Below are positions 30,259 through 39,152 of a stretch of DNA of 64,000 nt, one piece after another. The notes beneath the pieces were generated by a model. It saw nothing but the letters and a program-made list of their open reading frames with translations. It did no database searches and was not told the origin of the DNA. The first letter of the stretch is position 1. Every line of letters begins with the position of its first letter. The position numbers were made by a program, and so were the translations under genes. The DNA comes from Ideonella dechloratans (GTDB lineage: Bacteria > Pseudomonadota > Gammaproteobacteria > Burkholderiales > Burkholderiaceae_C). The DNA is taken from positions 2,232,001 through 2,296,000 of the forward strand of contig NZ_CP088081.1 in assembly GCF_021049305.1 (NCBI RefSeq), in the 5' to 3' direction.

Positions 30259-30432
30259 TCATTTGTGGGTGGACGTGGAACCGGGCGCGTCGTCGTCCAG
30301 AAATGGCAGTTGGGCCGCCTCATCGAAGGCGGACTGACGCCGACGACTCCAGGTCCACACCATCAGCCCGATGAACAGCAGCAGGGACACCACGGTCACG
30401 ATGCTGCGCAGCGAGTTCAGATCGATCGACAT
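30259..30432 (-). CDS. ccoQ: Cytochrome cbb3 oxidase subunit CcoQ
   Basis: A 57-residue gene read from the minus strand between ccoO and ccoP. The protein begins MSIDLNSLRS, has one transmembrane helix (about 11-27, ending MVWTWSR) and an acidic tail PFLDDDAPGS. CcoQ/FixQ is a small single-helix subunit that stabilises CcoP in the complex. Position, length and helix all fit. The start is ATG 30432 with GAGGAG 9 bases before it. Confidence 0.88.
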   Translation of the reverse strand: MSIDLNSLRSIVTVVSLLLFIGLMVWTWSRRRQSAFDEAAQLPFLDDDAPGSTSTHK

Positions 30433-30448
30433 GCTCTGCTCCTCGTCA

Positions 30449-31069
30449 TCACTTGCGGGCCGTGCCCAGGACCTGCAGGTAGGCCACCAGGGCGTCCAGC
30501 TCGGTCTTGCCCTTCACCTCGTCGCCTGCAGCGGCGATCTCCGCATCGGTGTAGGGAACACCCACCTTGCGCAGCGCGCTCATCTTCGGGCCGATAGCCG
30601 CCGGATCCAGGGTGTTGTCCTTCAGCCAGGGGAAGGAAGGCATGTTGGACTCGGGCACCACATCACGCGGATTGTTCAGATGCACGCGGTGCCACTCATC
30701 GCTGTAGCGGCCCCCCACGCGCTGCAGATCCGGGCCCGTCCGCTTGCTGCCCCACTGGAAGGGGTGGTCATAGACGAACTCGCCTGCGACCGAGTACGGG
30801 CCGTAGCGCAGCGTTTCCGCCCGGAAGGGACGGATCATCTGGGAGTGGCAGTTGTAGCAGCCCTCGCGGATGTAGACATCCCGGCCCGCCAGCTGCAGCG
30901 GGGTGTAGGGCTTGAGGCCCGGCACCGGCTGGGTGGTGGAGTGCTGGAAGAACAGTGGAACGATCTCGACCAGACCACCGAACGCCACGGCGATCAGGAT
31001 CAGGACGATCATCAGGAAGTTACTGGTCTCGATCTTCTCGTGACCAGATGGCTTGTGTTGGCTCGCCAT
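30449..31069 (-). CDS. ccoO: Cytochrome cbb3 oxidase subunit II, monohaem CcoO
   Basis: A 206-residue monohaem cytochrome c with one N-terminal transmembrane helix (about 18-40) and the haem motif CYNCH at 71-75. [14 protein letters not shown] and [18 protein letters not shown] are typical of FixO/CcoO. It relays electrons from CcoP to CcoN. ATG 31069 has GGAG 8 bases upstream; the longer frame overlaps ccoN. It begins 19 bases after the ccoN stop. Confidence 0.95.
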   Translation of the reverse strand: MASQHKPSGHEKIETSNFLMIVLILIAVAFGGLVEIVPLFFQHSTTQPVPGLKPYTPLQLAGRDVYIREGCYNCHSQMIRPFRAETLRYGPYSVAGEFVYDHPFQWGSKRTGPDLQRVGGRYSDEWHRVHLNNPRDVVPESNMPSFPWLKDNTLDPAAIGPKMSALRKVGVPYTDAEIAAAGDEVKGKTELDALVAYLQVLGTARK

Positions 31070-31088
31070 GTGTTGTTCTCCTTCAATC

Positions 31089-32534
31089 TCAGGCGTGTGC
31101 CGGCACGGCCGGAATCGGCGTCGGCACGGCACGGCCATTGGCGACAGTCATGATCGTGTTCCAGGCCATGATCACCATGCCGGTCAGATACAGCAGGCCG
31201 CCACAGACGCGAATCACGTAGAACGGATAGGTGGCCTTGACCGACTCGACAAAGCTGTAGACCAGCGTGCCGTCCGGGTTCACTGCGCGCCACATCAGAC
31301 CCTGCATCACACCGGCAATCCACATCGCGGCGATGTAGAGCACGATGCCGATGGTGGCGATCCAGAAGTGCAGTTCGATCGCACGGGTGCTGTACATGCT
31401 CTTGCGGCCGAACATGCGGGGAATCAGGTGATACAGGGCGCCGATCGACACCATGCCCACCCAGCCCAAGGCACCGGAATGCACGTGGCCGACGGTCCAG
31501 TCCGTGTAGTGCGACAGCGCGTTCACGGTCTTGATCGACATCATCGGGCCTTCGAAGGTCGACATGCCGTAGAACGACAGGGACACGATCAGGAACTTCA
31601 GGATCGGGTCGTCGCGCAGCTTATGCCAGGCACCCGACAGGGTCATGATGCCGTTGATCATGCCGCCCCAGGAGGGCGCCAGCAGCACCAGCGAGAAGAT
31701 CATGCCCACCGACTGGGCCCAGTCGGGCAGCGCGGTGTAGTGCAGGTGGTGGGGGCCCGCCCACATGTAGGTGAAGATCAGGGCCCAGAAGTGCACGATC
31801 GACAGGCGATACGAGTACACGGGACGCTCGGCCTGCTTGGGGATGTAGTAGTACATGATCCCCAGGAAGCCCGCGGTCAGGAAGAAGCCCACAGCGTTGT
31901 GGCCGTACCACCACTGGACCATCGCGTCCTGGACACCCGCATAGGCGGAGTAGGACTTCATCGGCCACAGGGTGACGGGCACTTCGGCACTGTTGACGAT
32001 GTGCAGCAAGGCCACGGCGATGATGAAGGCGCCGAAGAACCAGTTGGCCACATAGATGTGGCGCACCTTGCGGATGCCGATGGTGCCGAAGAACACGACC
32101 GCATAGGCCACCCACACGATGGCGATGGCAATGTCGATCGGCCACTCGAGTTCGGCGTACTCCTTGCCGCTGGTCATGCCCAGCGGCAGGGTCACCACCG
32201 CCGACAGCACGATCAGGTTCCAGCCGATGAAGGTGAACCAGGCCAGCTTGGGCAGGAACAGGGCGGTCTGGCAGGTGCGCTGGACCACGTGATAGCTGGT
32301 GGCAAAAAGCACCGAGCCGCCAAATGCAAAGATCACAGCATTCGTGTGCAGCGGCCGCAGGCGACCATAGGTCAACCAGGGGATGCCGTTGATGAGTTCA
32401 GGCCACGCCAACTGGGACGCGACGATCACCCCTACCAGCATCCCTACGATGCCGTACAACACCGCGACGAGGGCGAACCCCCTCACCACGGCGTCTGTGT
32501 ATGCCGGTTGCGCCGGCGCGGAACTATTTGCCAT
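31089..32534 (-). CDS. ccoN: Cytochrome cbb3 oxidase catalytic subunit I, CcoN
   Basis: A 481-residue, twelve-helix haem-copper oxidase subunit of the high-affinity C class. Histidines for the low-spin haem ([12 protein letters not shown] and later HVHSGALGW) and for CuB ([11 protein letters not shown] and WAGPHHLHY) are in place. It reduces O2 to water and pumps protons at low oxygen. AAGGAGG lies shortly before ATG 32534. A perfect FNR box inside ccoS is centred 84 bases upstream, which would allow ccoNOQP to be driven separately from ccoIS. Confidence 0.96.
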   Translation of the reverse strand: MANSSAPAQPAYTDAVVRGFALVAVLYGIVGMLVGVIVASQLAWPELINGIPWLTYGRLRPLHTNAVIFAFGGSVLFATSYHVVQRTCQTALFLPKLAWFTFIGWNLIVLSAVVTLPLGMTSGKEYAELEWPIDIAIAIVWVAYAVVFFGTIGIRKVRHIYVANWFFGAFIIAVALLHIVNSAEVPVTLWPMKSYSAYAGVQDAMVQWWYGHNAVGFFLTAGFLGIMYYYIPKQAERPVYSYRLSIVHFWALIFTYMWAGPHHLHYTALPDWAQSVGMIFSLVLLAPSWGGMINGIMTLSGAWHKLRDDPILKFLIVSLSFYGMSTFEGPMMSIKTVNALSHYTDWTVGHVHSGALGWVGMVSIGALYHLIPRMFGRKSMYSTRAIELHFWIATIGIVLYIAAMWIAGVMQGLMWRAVNPDGTLVYSFVESVKATYPFYVIRVCGGLLYLTGMVIMAWNTIMTVANGRAVPTPIPAVPAHA

Positions 32535-32566
32535 CGGAAGGCCTCCTTCTTATCGAGACTCTTGAC

Positions 32567-32770
32567 TCACTGAGACGGGTTGGATTGTTTTTGAACACCC
32601 TGACGGGGCGCTTGATCGTCATCAACGACGGTCGCGTCCTGTTGCAGGATCCGCTCACCTTCGCGCTCCAGGTCGTCAAACTGACCCCGATGCAGGGCCC
32701 AGCCGAACACGCCGATGATCACGAGCACCAGCACGGCGGAGAGCGGTATCAGCAGGTAGAGAATGTCCAT
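32567..32770 (-). CDS. ccoS: cbb3 oxidase maturation protein CcoS
   Basis: A 67-residue single-helix membrane protein. It starts MDILYLLIPLSAVLVLVIIG, followed by FGWALHRGQFDDLEREGERIL, a FixS/CcoS signature. CcoS is needed to insert haem and copper into the oxidase. The tail is Asp/Gln-rich, and its coding bases include a perfect FNR site. It begins 40 bases after ccoI. Confidence 0.93.
   Translation of the reverse strand: MDILYLLIPLSAVLVLVIIGVFGWALHRGQFDDLEREGERILQQDATVVDDDQAPRQGVQKQSNPSQ
32612..32625 (-). promoter_or_regulatory. Perfect FNR box upstream of ccoN, within ccoS
   Basis: TTGATCGTCATCAA matches TTGAT-N4-ATCAA at all ten positions. The centre, 32618.5, is 84 bases before the ccoN start. 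An FNR site at -41.5 would place the transcript start near 32577 and give a leader of about 42 bases, a normal geometry. It is inside the coding 3' end of ccoS, so it would act as an internal operon promoter. Confidence 0.78.
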
Positions 32771-32810
32771 CGGGGCGTTTGCAAGCAGACAGAAAGAGGT
32801 CGGGGCACGC

Positions 32811-35105
32811 TCAGCGGCCGATGCGCCAGGAGTTGCCCACCACCAACAGTGAACTCATTGCCATGCCCAGGCCTGCCCCCCAGGGGGGGAGATAGCCCAG
32901 CATGGCCAAGGGAATACAGGCCGCGTTGTAAAGCGCCGCCCACACCAGGTTCTGACGCACCACCCCCATGGCCTGCCGCGCCAGGCGCCGGGCCAGCAGG
33001 AGATCGTCGAAGCGGTTCGAGACGATGACCGCGTCGGCATTGGCGCGGGACACCAGGGCCCCCTGCCCCATGGCAAAGGACACGTTGGCGCGCGCCAGGA
33101 CGGGCGCATCGTTGATGCCGTCCCCCACCATCCCGACCACCGCCCCCTCGGCCTGGGCGGCCGCCAGCACGTCGCGCTTCAGACTCGGCGTGGCGTCACC
33201 ATGAACGTCCCGAAGGCCCAGCAACTGCGCGATCCTCTGAACCCGCGCACCGAGATCACCGGAGAGCAATCCGACCTGCACGCCGTCGGCCTGCAGGGCG
33301 GCCAGCGCCTCAGGCACACCCGGACGAAGCCGCTCGTCGAACTCGAAGCGCGCCAAGGGGCGACCAGATCGCCCGAAATAGACGCAGGGCGCGTCGCCTG
33401 CCGCGGCGGCCGAGGTGAGCTCCCCCACACCCGCGCCCTGGACCCAGGACAGGGCGCCCAGCCGCCACTGGACACCATGCTCGTCCGTCCCCTCAAGTCC
33501 CGCCCCCGGCTGCTCGCCCACCCGGCGCCACACCGCCCGCGTGCCGGACGTTTCAGCGGCCGCCAGCGACTGGGACAGCGGATGGGTCGACCACGTGGCC
33601 AGCGAAGCGGCCAATCGCATCAGCTCACGCGCATCCGCATCCTCTTGGCCGTCCTGCAGCAGAACCGTCCGCGCCCACTGCGGACGCTCCTCGGTCAGCG
33701 TGCCCGTCTTGTCGGTGTACAGCCGACTCATGGAGGCCAGCGCCTCCAGGGCATCCAACCGCTGGACCATCACGCCCTTGCGGGCCAGGGCCCCCGCCGC
33801 CGCCACCAGCGCCGAAGGCGCCGCCAGCGACAGTGCACACGGACACGTGACGATCAGGACCGATACCACCACCCAGACGGCGCGAGACGGTTCAACCCAA
33901 GTCCAGACCAGCCCCGACCCCAGGGCCAGCGCCAGCACCGTCCAGAGAAACGGTCCAGCCCAGGCGTCCGCCCAGCGCGCCAGGGCCGGACGCTGGCTCA
34001 TGGCATCCCGCATCATCGCCACGATGGCCTCGTGTCGTGTATCGGCACCCACCCGCTCGACGCGCATGGTCACCGGCGCGGACAGGTTCACGCTGCCGGC
34101 CACCACCTCGTCGCCAGCCCGCTTCTCGACCGGTCGCGATTCACCGGTCAGCAGGGATTCGTCCGCCTGGGTGCGGCCCTCCTCCAATGGCCCGTCTGCC
34201 GGAAAGGCCGCCCCCACGGGCACGCGCACCCGGTCCCCCTTGACCAGCCGCAACACGCTGACGGTCTCGACCGCATCCCCCTGTCCTGTCAGGCGAAGCG
34301 CCGTCTCCGGCATGCGGGAGAGCGTGTCCTCCAACGCCTCGGCCGCGCGATGGCGTGCAGACATCTCCAGGAACCGGCCCGCCAGCAGGAAGCTGACGAA
34401 CATCGTGAGTGAATCGAAATAGACCTCGTGGCCGAACGGCCCCTGTGGGTCGAAGGTGGCCCCGGAGCTGGCCACGAAGGTGACCAGCAGGCCCAGCGCC
34501 ACCGGAATGTCCATGCCGATCCGACGCGCGCGCAGGCTGGCCCAGGCCCCCTTGAAAAAGGGGCCGGCCGAGAAGGCCATCACCGGGATGGACACCAACC
34601 AACTCGCCCAGTTCAGCAACTGCCTCAGGTCGGGTGCCAGCTCGCTGCCATGTGCCACGTAACTGGGCGTGGCGAACATCATGACCTGCATGGCACAGAA
34701 GCTGGCCACGAAGACGCGCCAGAGCGCCTGTCGGCGCTCCTTTCGGCGCAGTTCCCGGGCCGACGCCGCCGCATCGGGCACCGCGTCATAGCCAGCGCCC
34801 CGAATGGCGCGCACCATGACCGATGGCGATGTCTGGGCGGGGTTCCAGCGCACCATGGCCCGGCGAGAAGCCGAGTTAACGCTGGCCTCCTCCACCCCCG
34901 GCACGGCCGCCAAAGCCGATTCGATGATGCCGGCGCACGCCGCGCAGTACATTCCGCTCAACTGGAACGCGGATTCGGCATGACGCCTCCCGTCCGCCTC
35001 TTCCGTCCACCGGGTGAAGCGCTGCTGCTCGATCGGGTCATCCAGCACATCCAGATCGCTGGCGTGCATGGATTCCGAACGGGATGGGGCGACAACAGCG
35101 TTCAT
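32811..35105 (-). CDS. ccoI: Copper-transporting P1B-type ATPase for cbb3 oxidase assembly
   Basis: A 764-residue P-type ATPase of the CcoI/FixI/CopA2 class that exports Cu(I) for oxidase maturation. A metal-binding domain has Cys54 and Cys57 in MYCAACAG. The membrane ion path has CPCALSLAAPSA. The phosphorylation site is DKTGTLTEE, and GDGINDAP is the hinge motif. It starts the cco gene series on the minus strand, divergent from the DUF192 gene with 81 bases between them. Confidence 0.94.
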   Translation of the reverse strand: MNAVVAPSRSESMHASDLDVLDDPIEQQRFTRWTEEADGRRHAESAFQLSGMYCAACAGIIESALAAVPGVEEASVNSASRRAMVRWNPAQTSPSVMVRAIRGAGYDAVPDAAASARELRRKERRQALWRVFVASFCAMQVMMFATPSYVAHGSELAPDLRQLLNWASWLVSIPVMAFSAGPFFKGAWASLRARRIGMDIPVALGLLVTFVASSGATFDPQGPFGHEVYFDSLTMFVSFLLAGRFLEMSARHRAAEALEDTLSRMPETALRLTGQGDAVETVSVLRLVKGDRVRVPVGAAFPADGPLEEGRTQADESLLTGESRPVEKRAGDEVVAGSVNLSAPVTMRVERVGADTRHEAIVAMMRDAMSQRPALARWADAWAGPFLWTVLALALGSGLVWTWVEPSRAVWVVVSVLIVTCPCALSLAAPSALVAAAGALARKGVMVQRLDALEALASMSRLYTDKTGTLTEERPQWARTVLLQDGQEDADARELMRLAASLATWSTHPLSQSLAAAETSGTRAVWRRVGEQPGAGLEGTDEHGVQWRLGALSWVQGAGVGELTSAAAAGDAPCVYFGRSGRPLARFEFDERLRPGVPEALAALQADGVQVGLLSGDLGARVQRIAQLLGLRDVHGDATPSLKRDVLAAAQAEGAVVGMVGDGINDAPVLARANVSFAMGQGALVSRANADAVIVSNRFDDLLLARRLARQAMGVVRQNLVWAALYNAACIPLAMLGYLPPWGAGLGMAMSSLLVVGNSWRIGR

Positions 35106-35186
35106 GGAGGCGGAGAAACGATGGACTGTCAGCCGCCCGGCGGGCAGCAGCGTTTCAGCATGTTAGGGCCAACGGATACATCAGAA

Positions 35187-35651
35187 ATGACATTGATCAA
35201 GCGTAATCTCATCGCGTGGAGCGCCATGCTGGGCTTGCTGGGGGTTTTCCCCCATGGCGCTCAAGCCCAGGAGGCCCAGAACCTGCCCACCCTGACCTTG
35301 TCGGCCGGTATGTACAACATCGTGGCCCAGGTGGCGCAGACGCCGCAGCAGCGGGAAATCGGGCTGATGTTCCGCAAATCCATGGCGCCCCATGAGGGGA
35401 TGCTGTTCGTCTTCGAGGAACCGGCCACCCAGTGCTTCTGGATGAAGAACACGCTGATCCCGCTGTCGGCAGCCTTCATCGCCAGCGACGGCACCATCGT
35501 GAACATCGAAGACATGGCCCCCCAGACAGAGAACTCGCATTGCTCACGCAAGCCGGTTCGCTTTGTGCTGGAGATGAACCAAGGCTGGTTCGCCAAGCGC
35601 GGCCTCAAGGCGGGCGCGCACCTGTCGGGCCCCGTGTTCGCGGGCAGCTGA
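35187..35651 (+). CDS. Exported DUF192 family protein
   Basis: A 154-residue protein with a signal peptide (hydrophobic LGLLGVFP, then HGAQAQEA, likely cut after AQA). The mature part is the DUF192 fold: QREIGLMFRKSM, GMLFVFEEP and CFWMKNTLIPL. The function of DUF192 is unknown; its fold resembles the RNA pseudouridine synthase group but it is exported. ATG 35187 has no good ribosome site. It is divergent from ccoI and convergent with sodB. Confidence 0.88.
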   Translation: MTLIKRNLIAWSAMLGLLGVFPHGAQAQEAQNLPTLTLSAGMYNIVAQVAQTPQQREIGLMFRKSMAPHEGMLFVFEEPATQCFWMKNTLIPLSAAFIASDGTIVNIEDMAPQTENSHCSRKPVRFVLEMNQGWFAKRGLKAGAHLSGPVFAGS

Positions 35652-35672
35652 TTCCGCGGACGGCCAGGCCAT

Positions 35673-35699
35673 GAAAAAAGGCCGGCAACAGCCGGCCTT
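35673..35699 (-). terminator. Terminator after sodB
   Basis: A 9-bp perfect stem (aaggccggc/gccggcctt) has loop aaca. On the minus strand a run of six Ts follows, which fits the end of sodB. It may also slow DUF192 transcripts on the plus strand. Confidence 0.82.
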
Positions 35700-35722
35700 G
35701 AACTGGGATGCCCAGGGGGCAA

Positions 35723-36307
35723 TCAGCTGGCGAAGTTCGCTTCGGCGAACGACCAGTTCACCAGGTTGTTCAGGAAGGTCTCCACGAACTTCGGACGCAG
35801 ATTGCGGTAATCGATGTAGTAGGCATGCTCCCACACGTCGATGGTCAGCAGGGGCTTGTCGCCGGTGGTCAGCGGGGTGCCGGCGGCGCCCATGTTCACG
35901 ATGTCCACGGTGCCGTCGGCCTTCTTCACCAGCCAGGTCCAGCCCGAACCGAAGTTGCCCACGGCACTCTTGGTGAAGGCTTCCTTGAAGGCAGCGTAGG
36001 AGCCCCACTTGGCATTGATCGCCGCAGCCAGAGCACCCGAGGGCTCACCGCCACCGTTCTTCTTCAGGCAGTTCCAGAAGAAGGTGTGGTTCCAGATCTG
36101 GGCAGCGTTGTTGTAGACGGGGCCGGCCGACTTCTTGACCACGTCTTCCAGCGGCAGACCGGCGAACTCGGTGCCGCCGATCAGGTTGTTGAGGTTCACG
36201 ACGTAGGCGTTGTGGTGCTTGCCGTAGTGATATTCCAGGGTTTCCCGGCTCATGTGAGGCGTCAGGTCATCCAGGCCGAACGGCAGCGGCGGCAGAGTGT
36301 GTTCCAT
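35723..36307 (-). CDS. sodB: Superoxide dismutase, iron type
   Basis: A 193-residue cytosolic enzyme that turns superoxide into H2O2 and O2. Metal ligands are His27, His74, Asp157 and His161 (DVWEHAYY). [10 protein letters not shown] and the glutamine at [11 protein letters not shown] point to the iron rather than manganese class. The length equals E. coli SodB. ATG 36307 follows AAGGAAAT; the upstream in-frame stretch is not conserved. It is downstream of xseA on the same strand. Confidence 0.95.
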   Translation of the reverse strand: MEHTLPPLPFGLDDLTPHMSRETLEYHYGKHHNAYVVNLNNLIGGTEFAGLPLEDVVKKSAGPVYNNAAQIWNHTFFWNCLKKNGGGEPSGALAAAINAKWGSYAAFKEAFTKSAVGNFGSGWTWLVKKADGTVDIVNMGAAGTPLTTGDKPLLTIDVWEHAYYIDYRNLRPKFVETFLNNLVNWSFAEANFAS

Positions 36308-36395
36308 GCAATTTCCTTTCGAGGATGGTTCAACAGGCGCGTGACCCGCCGAATCCGGGGTCAACAGAATCCGAATTCATTGTAGGCACGGCCGA

Positions 36396-37733
36396 TCAAC
36401 CCCGTGTACGCCTGGGAGGAAGCGGCGGAGCCGGCTGCAGCTCCACTGCGGTGATGCAGGCCTGGGCCGTGCCGTCCGCCCAGACGGCACGAACGCCCTC
36501 TCCGACCGCCAGGGACGCAGCTGACACGATCGGCCGCCCCTCTGCCCCTTCTATCCAGGCGTAGCCGCGCGAAAGCACGCCGCGGGGATCCACCAACTTC
36601 AGTCGGGCCTCCTGCAGACCGAGCTCGTGCGAGGCCTCCCGCAGCGTGCGCTCCACCAAGTGCTGCCAGCGCTGACGCCGGTCTGCGAACTGTCGCGCCA
36701 AACGCTGCGACTCCCCCTGCAAAGCACCCGACAAGCGCTGCTGCGCCAAACGCAGCCGATCTCCTTGGGACTGCAACGCCCGGCGCGGATCCCGCAGCCG
36801 CAGGCCCGCCAGATCCAGTCGCTGCGCAGCTTCGTCCAGGCGTTGGTGCACCCGCCGCATCATGGACTGCGCCCTCACCTCCAGCATCTGCAACAGTTCA
36901 TCCCGGGCCGGCGAGACCAGTTCAGCCGCAGCCGTGGGGGTGGGGGCGCGCAGATCCGCCGCCCAGTCGGTCAGGGTGATATCGGTTTCATGCCCCACGC
37001 CGCTGACAACCGGGATGGGCGACTGCGCCACCGCCATGACCAGCTGCTCATCGTTGAATGCCCAGAGGTCTTCCAGGCTACCGCCGCCGCGGCACAGCAG
37101 GATCACCTCGACCTCTGCGCGTGCATTGGCCAGGGCCAGCGCCGCCCGCAGCGCTGCAGGCGCCTCCCCCCCCTGGACCAGCGAGGGATACAAGATCACC
37201 CGCACGTGGGGGGCCCTGCGCCTGAGGGTGGTCACCACGTCGTGCCAGACGGCGCCACTCGCCGACGTGATGACGCCGATCACCCGAGGATGGGGTGGCA
37301 GGGGGCGCTTGCGCGCCGGATCGAACCAGCCCGCCTGCTCCAGCCGCGCCTTCAGACGCAGGAACTCTTCGTACAGCCGGCCAGCGCCCACCGATTGAAG
37401 CGACTCCACCACCAGCTGCAGTTCACCACGCGGCTCATACAGCGACAGCCGCCCACGGACCTCGACCTGCTGCCCTTCCCGCGGAAGACTCTGCAGCAAC
37501 CCGGCCTGCCTGCGGAACATCACGCAGCGCAGCGAAGCCCCGTGGCCCTCACCGTCCTTCAGCGAGAAATAGCAGTGTCCGCTGGTCGCGCGGGTGAAGC
37601 CGGACACCTCTCCGCGCACGGTGACCGATCCGAACCGGGCGGACAGGGCATCCGCCACGGCCAGCAGCAAGGCGGCCACCGTCCATGCCGCGGGACGCGC
37701 CACGGTGGCGCCTGAGTCATCCCAGGTTGACAC
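36396..37733 (-). CDS. xseA: Exodeoxyribonuclease VII large subunit
   Basis: A 445-residue subunit of the single-strand exonuclease used in mismatch and crosslink repair. An N-terminal OB fold (FGSVTVRGEVSGF, GHCYFSLKD) is followed by the nuclease domain with GVITSASGAVWHDV, RGGGSLEDLWAFND and SGVGHETDITL, then a long coiled coil. GTG 37733 is preferred because GGGAGG lies 6 bases upstream; an ATG seven codons earlier has no such site. The small subunit XseB is not nearby. Confidence 0.92.
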   Translation of the reverse strand: MSTWDDSGATVARPAAWTVAALLLAVADALSARFGSVTVRGEVSGFTRATSGHCYFSLKDGEGHGASLRCVMFRRQAGLLQSLPREGQQVEVRGRLSLYEPRGELQLVVESLQSVGAGRLYEEFLRLKARLEQAGWFDPARKRPLPPHPRVIGVITSASGAVWHDVVTTLRRRAPHVRVILYPSLVQGGEAPAALRAALALANARAEVEVILLCRGGGSLEDLWAFNDEQLVMAVAQSPIPVVSGVGHETDITLTDWAADLRAPTPTAAAELVSPARDELLQMLEVRAQSMMRRVHQRLDEAAQRLDLAGLRLRDPRRALQSQGDRLRLAQQRLSGALQGESQRLARQFADRRQRWQHLVERTLREASHELGLQEARLKLVDPRGVLSRGYAWIEGAEGRPIVSAASLAVGEGVRAVWADGTAQACITAVELQPAPPLPPRRTRG

Positions 37734-38076
37734 CGCGTGCCTCCCGCAACCCATCCGGCAGGCAGATATCCACCCGGGCGACCTCGAACTGGCCCGCCCG
37801 CCCGCCCAGGCCCAACAAACGCGTTTTCGTCACAAGCACCTGATTTGAAAAGACTTTTGCCCGCCAACTTTTGGGGCAAACTAAGAAATCCCTTGAGATA
37901 TCGGGGCCCGAGCCCTGATTCAGCTGGCTTACCCACAAAGTTATCCACAGGAACTGTGGATGCCGGCCCGCGGACACAAGCCGTCGCGCACAGGCCTCAC
38001 GCCTGGCGCGAAGCGCTGCCGCTTCAGTCCATAATCGCGGCAACCGTTCGCAGGGCCATGCGCCAGAGGAATCTCG
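37734..38076. promoter_or_regulatory. xseA-exbB divergent intergenic region with DnaA-box-like cluster
   Basis: This 343-base gap holds no gene. It contains a perfect DnaA box TTATCCACA (37941-37949), a one-mismatch box TTACCCACA (37929-37937) and a partial box on the other strand (37955-37963). ATCCACAG-GAA-CTGTGGAT (37943-37961) is a perfect inverted repeat. Further left, TTTGCCC-N11-GGGCAAA (37854-37878) is a second dyad. Both xseA and exbB must be started from here. There is no dnaA, parA or gyrB nearby, so an origin is unlikely. Confidence 0.5.
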
Positions 38077-38700
38077 TTGCTGTCCATCTTACAAGCCGCA
38101 GGCTGGCCGATCTGGCCGCTGATGTTGTGTTCTGTCGGGGCGCTTGCCCTCATCCTGGAACGCCTGATGACCCTCCGGCGCAGCCGCGTCGCCCCCGAGG
38201 GCCTGGTCGATGAAGTGATCGCCGTGGCCAAGCAGGGCGCGCCGAACGCGGAGGTGCTCAAAAAGCTGTCCGACAACTCCGTCATGGGCAGCGTGTTGGC
38301 CGGTGGGCTGCGGGCCTGGGCGACCGACCCCCGCGCACCCGAGGCCTCGCTTCGCCAGGCCTTCGAGTCGGCCGGCCGTTCCGCAGCGCACCGCCTGGAC
38401 CGCTATCTCAACGCCATCGCCACCATCGCCTCGGCCGCTCCGTTGCTGGGCTTGCTGGGCACGGTGATCGGCATGATCGAGATCTTCGGCTCCCAGGCCC
38501 CCGGCAGCGGCACCAACCCGACCCAGTTGGCGCACGGCATTTCGGTGGCGCTCTACAACACGGCGTTCGGCCTGATGGTGGCCATCCCCTCGCTGATGGC
38601 CCACCGCTACTTCCGCAGCCGGGTGAACGATTTCCTGCATGACATGGAGCAGGCCAGCGAGCGGCTGCTGCAGCAGTTGCTGCGACAGGGCTCCCGCTGA
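38077..38700 (+). CDS. exbB: MotA/TolQ/ExbB proton channel family protein
   Basis: A 207-residue inner membrane protein with three helices (about 10-30, 115-135, 160-180). ASAAPLLGLLGTVIGMIEIF is the ExbB/TolQ signature. With ExbD it uses the proton gradient to energise TonB-type transport. No TonB gene is present here, and TolA/TolB are also absent, so the partner is elsewhere. The TTG start at 38077 has AGAGGA 6 bases before it. It leads the exbB-exbD-lpxK-trm112-kdsB group. Confidence 0.9.
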   Translation: MLSILQAAGWPIWPLMLCSVGALALILERLMTLRRSRVAPEGLVDEVIAVAKQGAPNAEVLKKLSDNSVMGSVLAGGLRAWATDPRAPEASLRQAFESAGRSAAHRLDRYLNAIATIASAAPLLGLLGTVIGMIEIFGSQAPGSGTNPTQLAHGISVALYNTAFGLMVAIPSLMAHRYFRSRVNDFLHDMEQASERLLQQLLRQGSR

Positions 38701-38717
38701 ACCGCGTCCCCCAGACC

Positions 38718-39152
38718 ATGAATTTCCGCGGATCCTCCTCCGATGAGCCCGAGATCAACCTGATCCCGTTCATCGATGTGCTGCTGGTGATCCTCATCTT
38801 CCTGATGCTGTCCACCACCTACGCCAAGTTCACCGAACTGCAGGTGAACCTGCCGTCGGCTGCGGCAGATCCGGTGAAGGATCGGCCCGCTCAGATCGTC
38901 GTGGCCGTGTCGGCCGACGGCCGCTATGCAGTCGACGGGCAGTCCGTGGACGGCCGCAATGTCGAAGCCTTGGCAGCCGCACTGCAAAAGGCCGAGAGCG
39001 GACAGGACCAGCCCTTCATCGTCATCTCCGCCGACGCCACGGCGGCCCACCAGTCCGTGATCAACGTGCTGGACGCCGCGCGCCGCGTGGGACTGAACCG
39101 CATCACCTTCGCCGCTCAGCTTCCCAGCCCAGGCAGCAACGCTCAGCCGTGA
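38718..39152 (+). CDS. exbD: ExbD/TolR family biopolymer transport protein
   Basis: A 144-residue protein with one N-terminal helix and a periplasmic domain. LIPFIDVLLVILIFLML contains the aspartate that carries protons in ExbD/TolR. It follows exbB by 17 bases and overlaps lpxK by 4 bases. Confidence 0.92.
   Translation: MNFRGSSSDEPEINLIPFIDVLLVILIFLMLSTTYAKFTELQVNLPSAAADPVKDRPAQIVVAVSADGRYAVDGQSVDGRNVEALAAALQKAESGQDQPFIVISADATAAHQSVINVLDAARRVGLNRITFAAQLPSPGSNAQP

Noticed and set aside
35191..35204. FNR-like site TTGATCAAGCGTAA near ccoI
   Set aside because: Only 7 of 10 consensus positions match, and it lies in the 5' coding part of the DUF192 gene.
37929..37963. Chromosomal replication origin at the DnaA-box cluster
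   Set aside because: Only one perfect box, and no AT-rich unwinding stretch, dnaA, dnaN, rpmH or parAB nearby.
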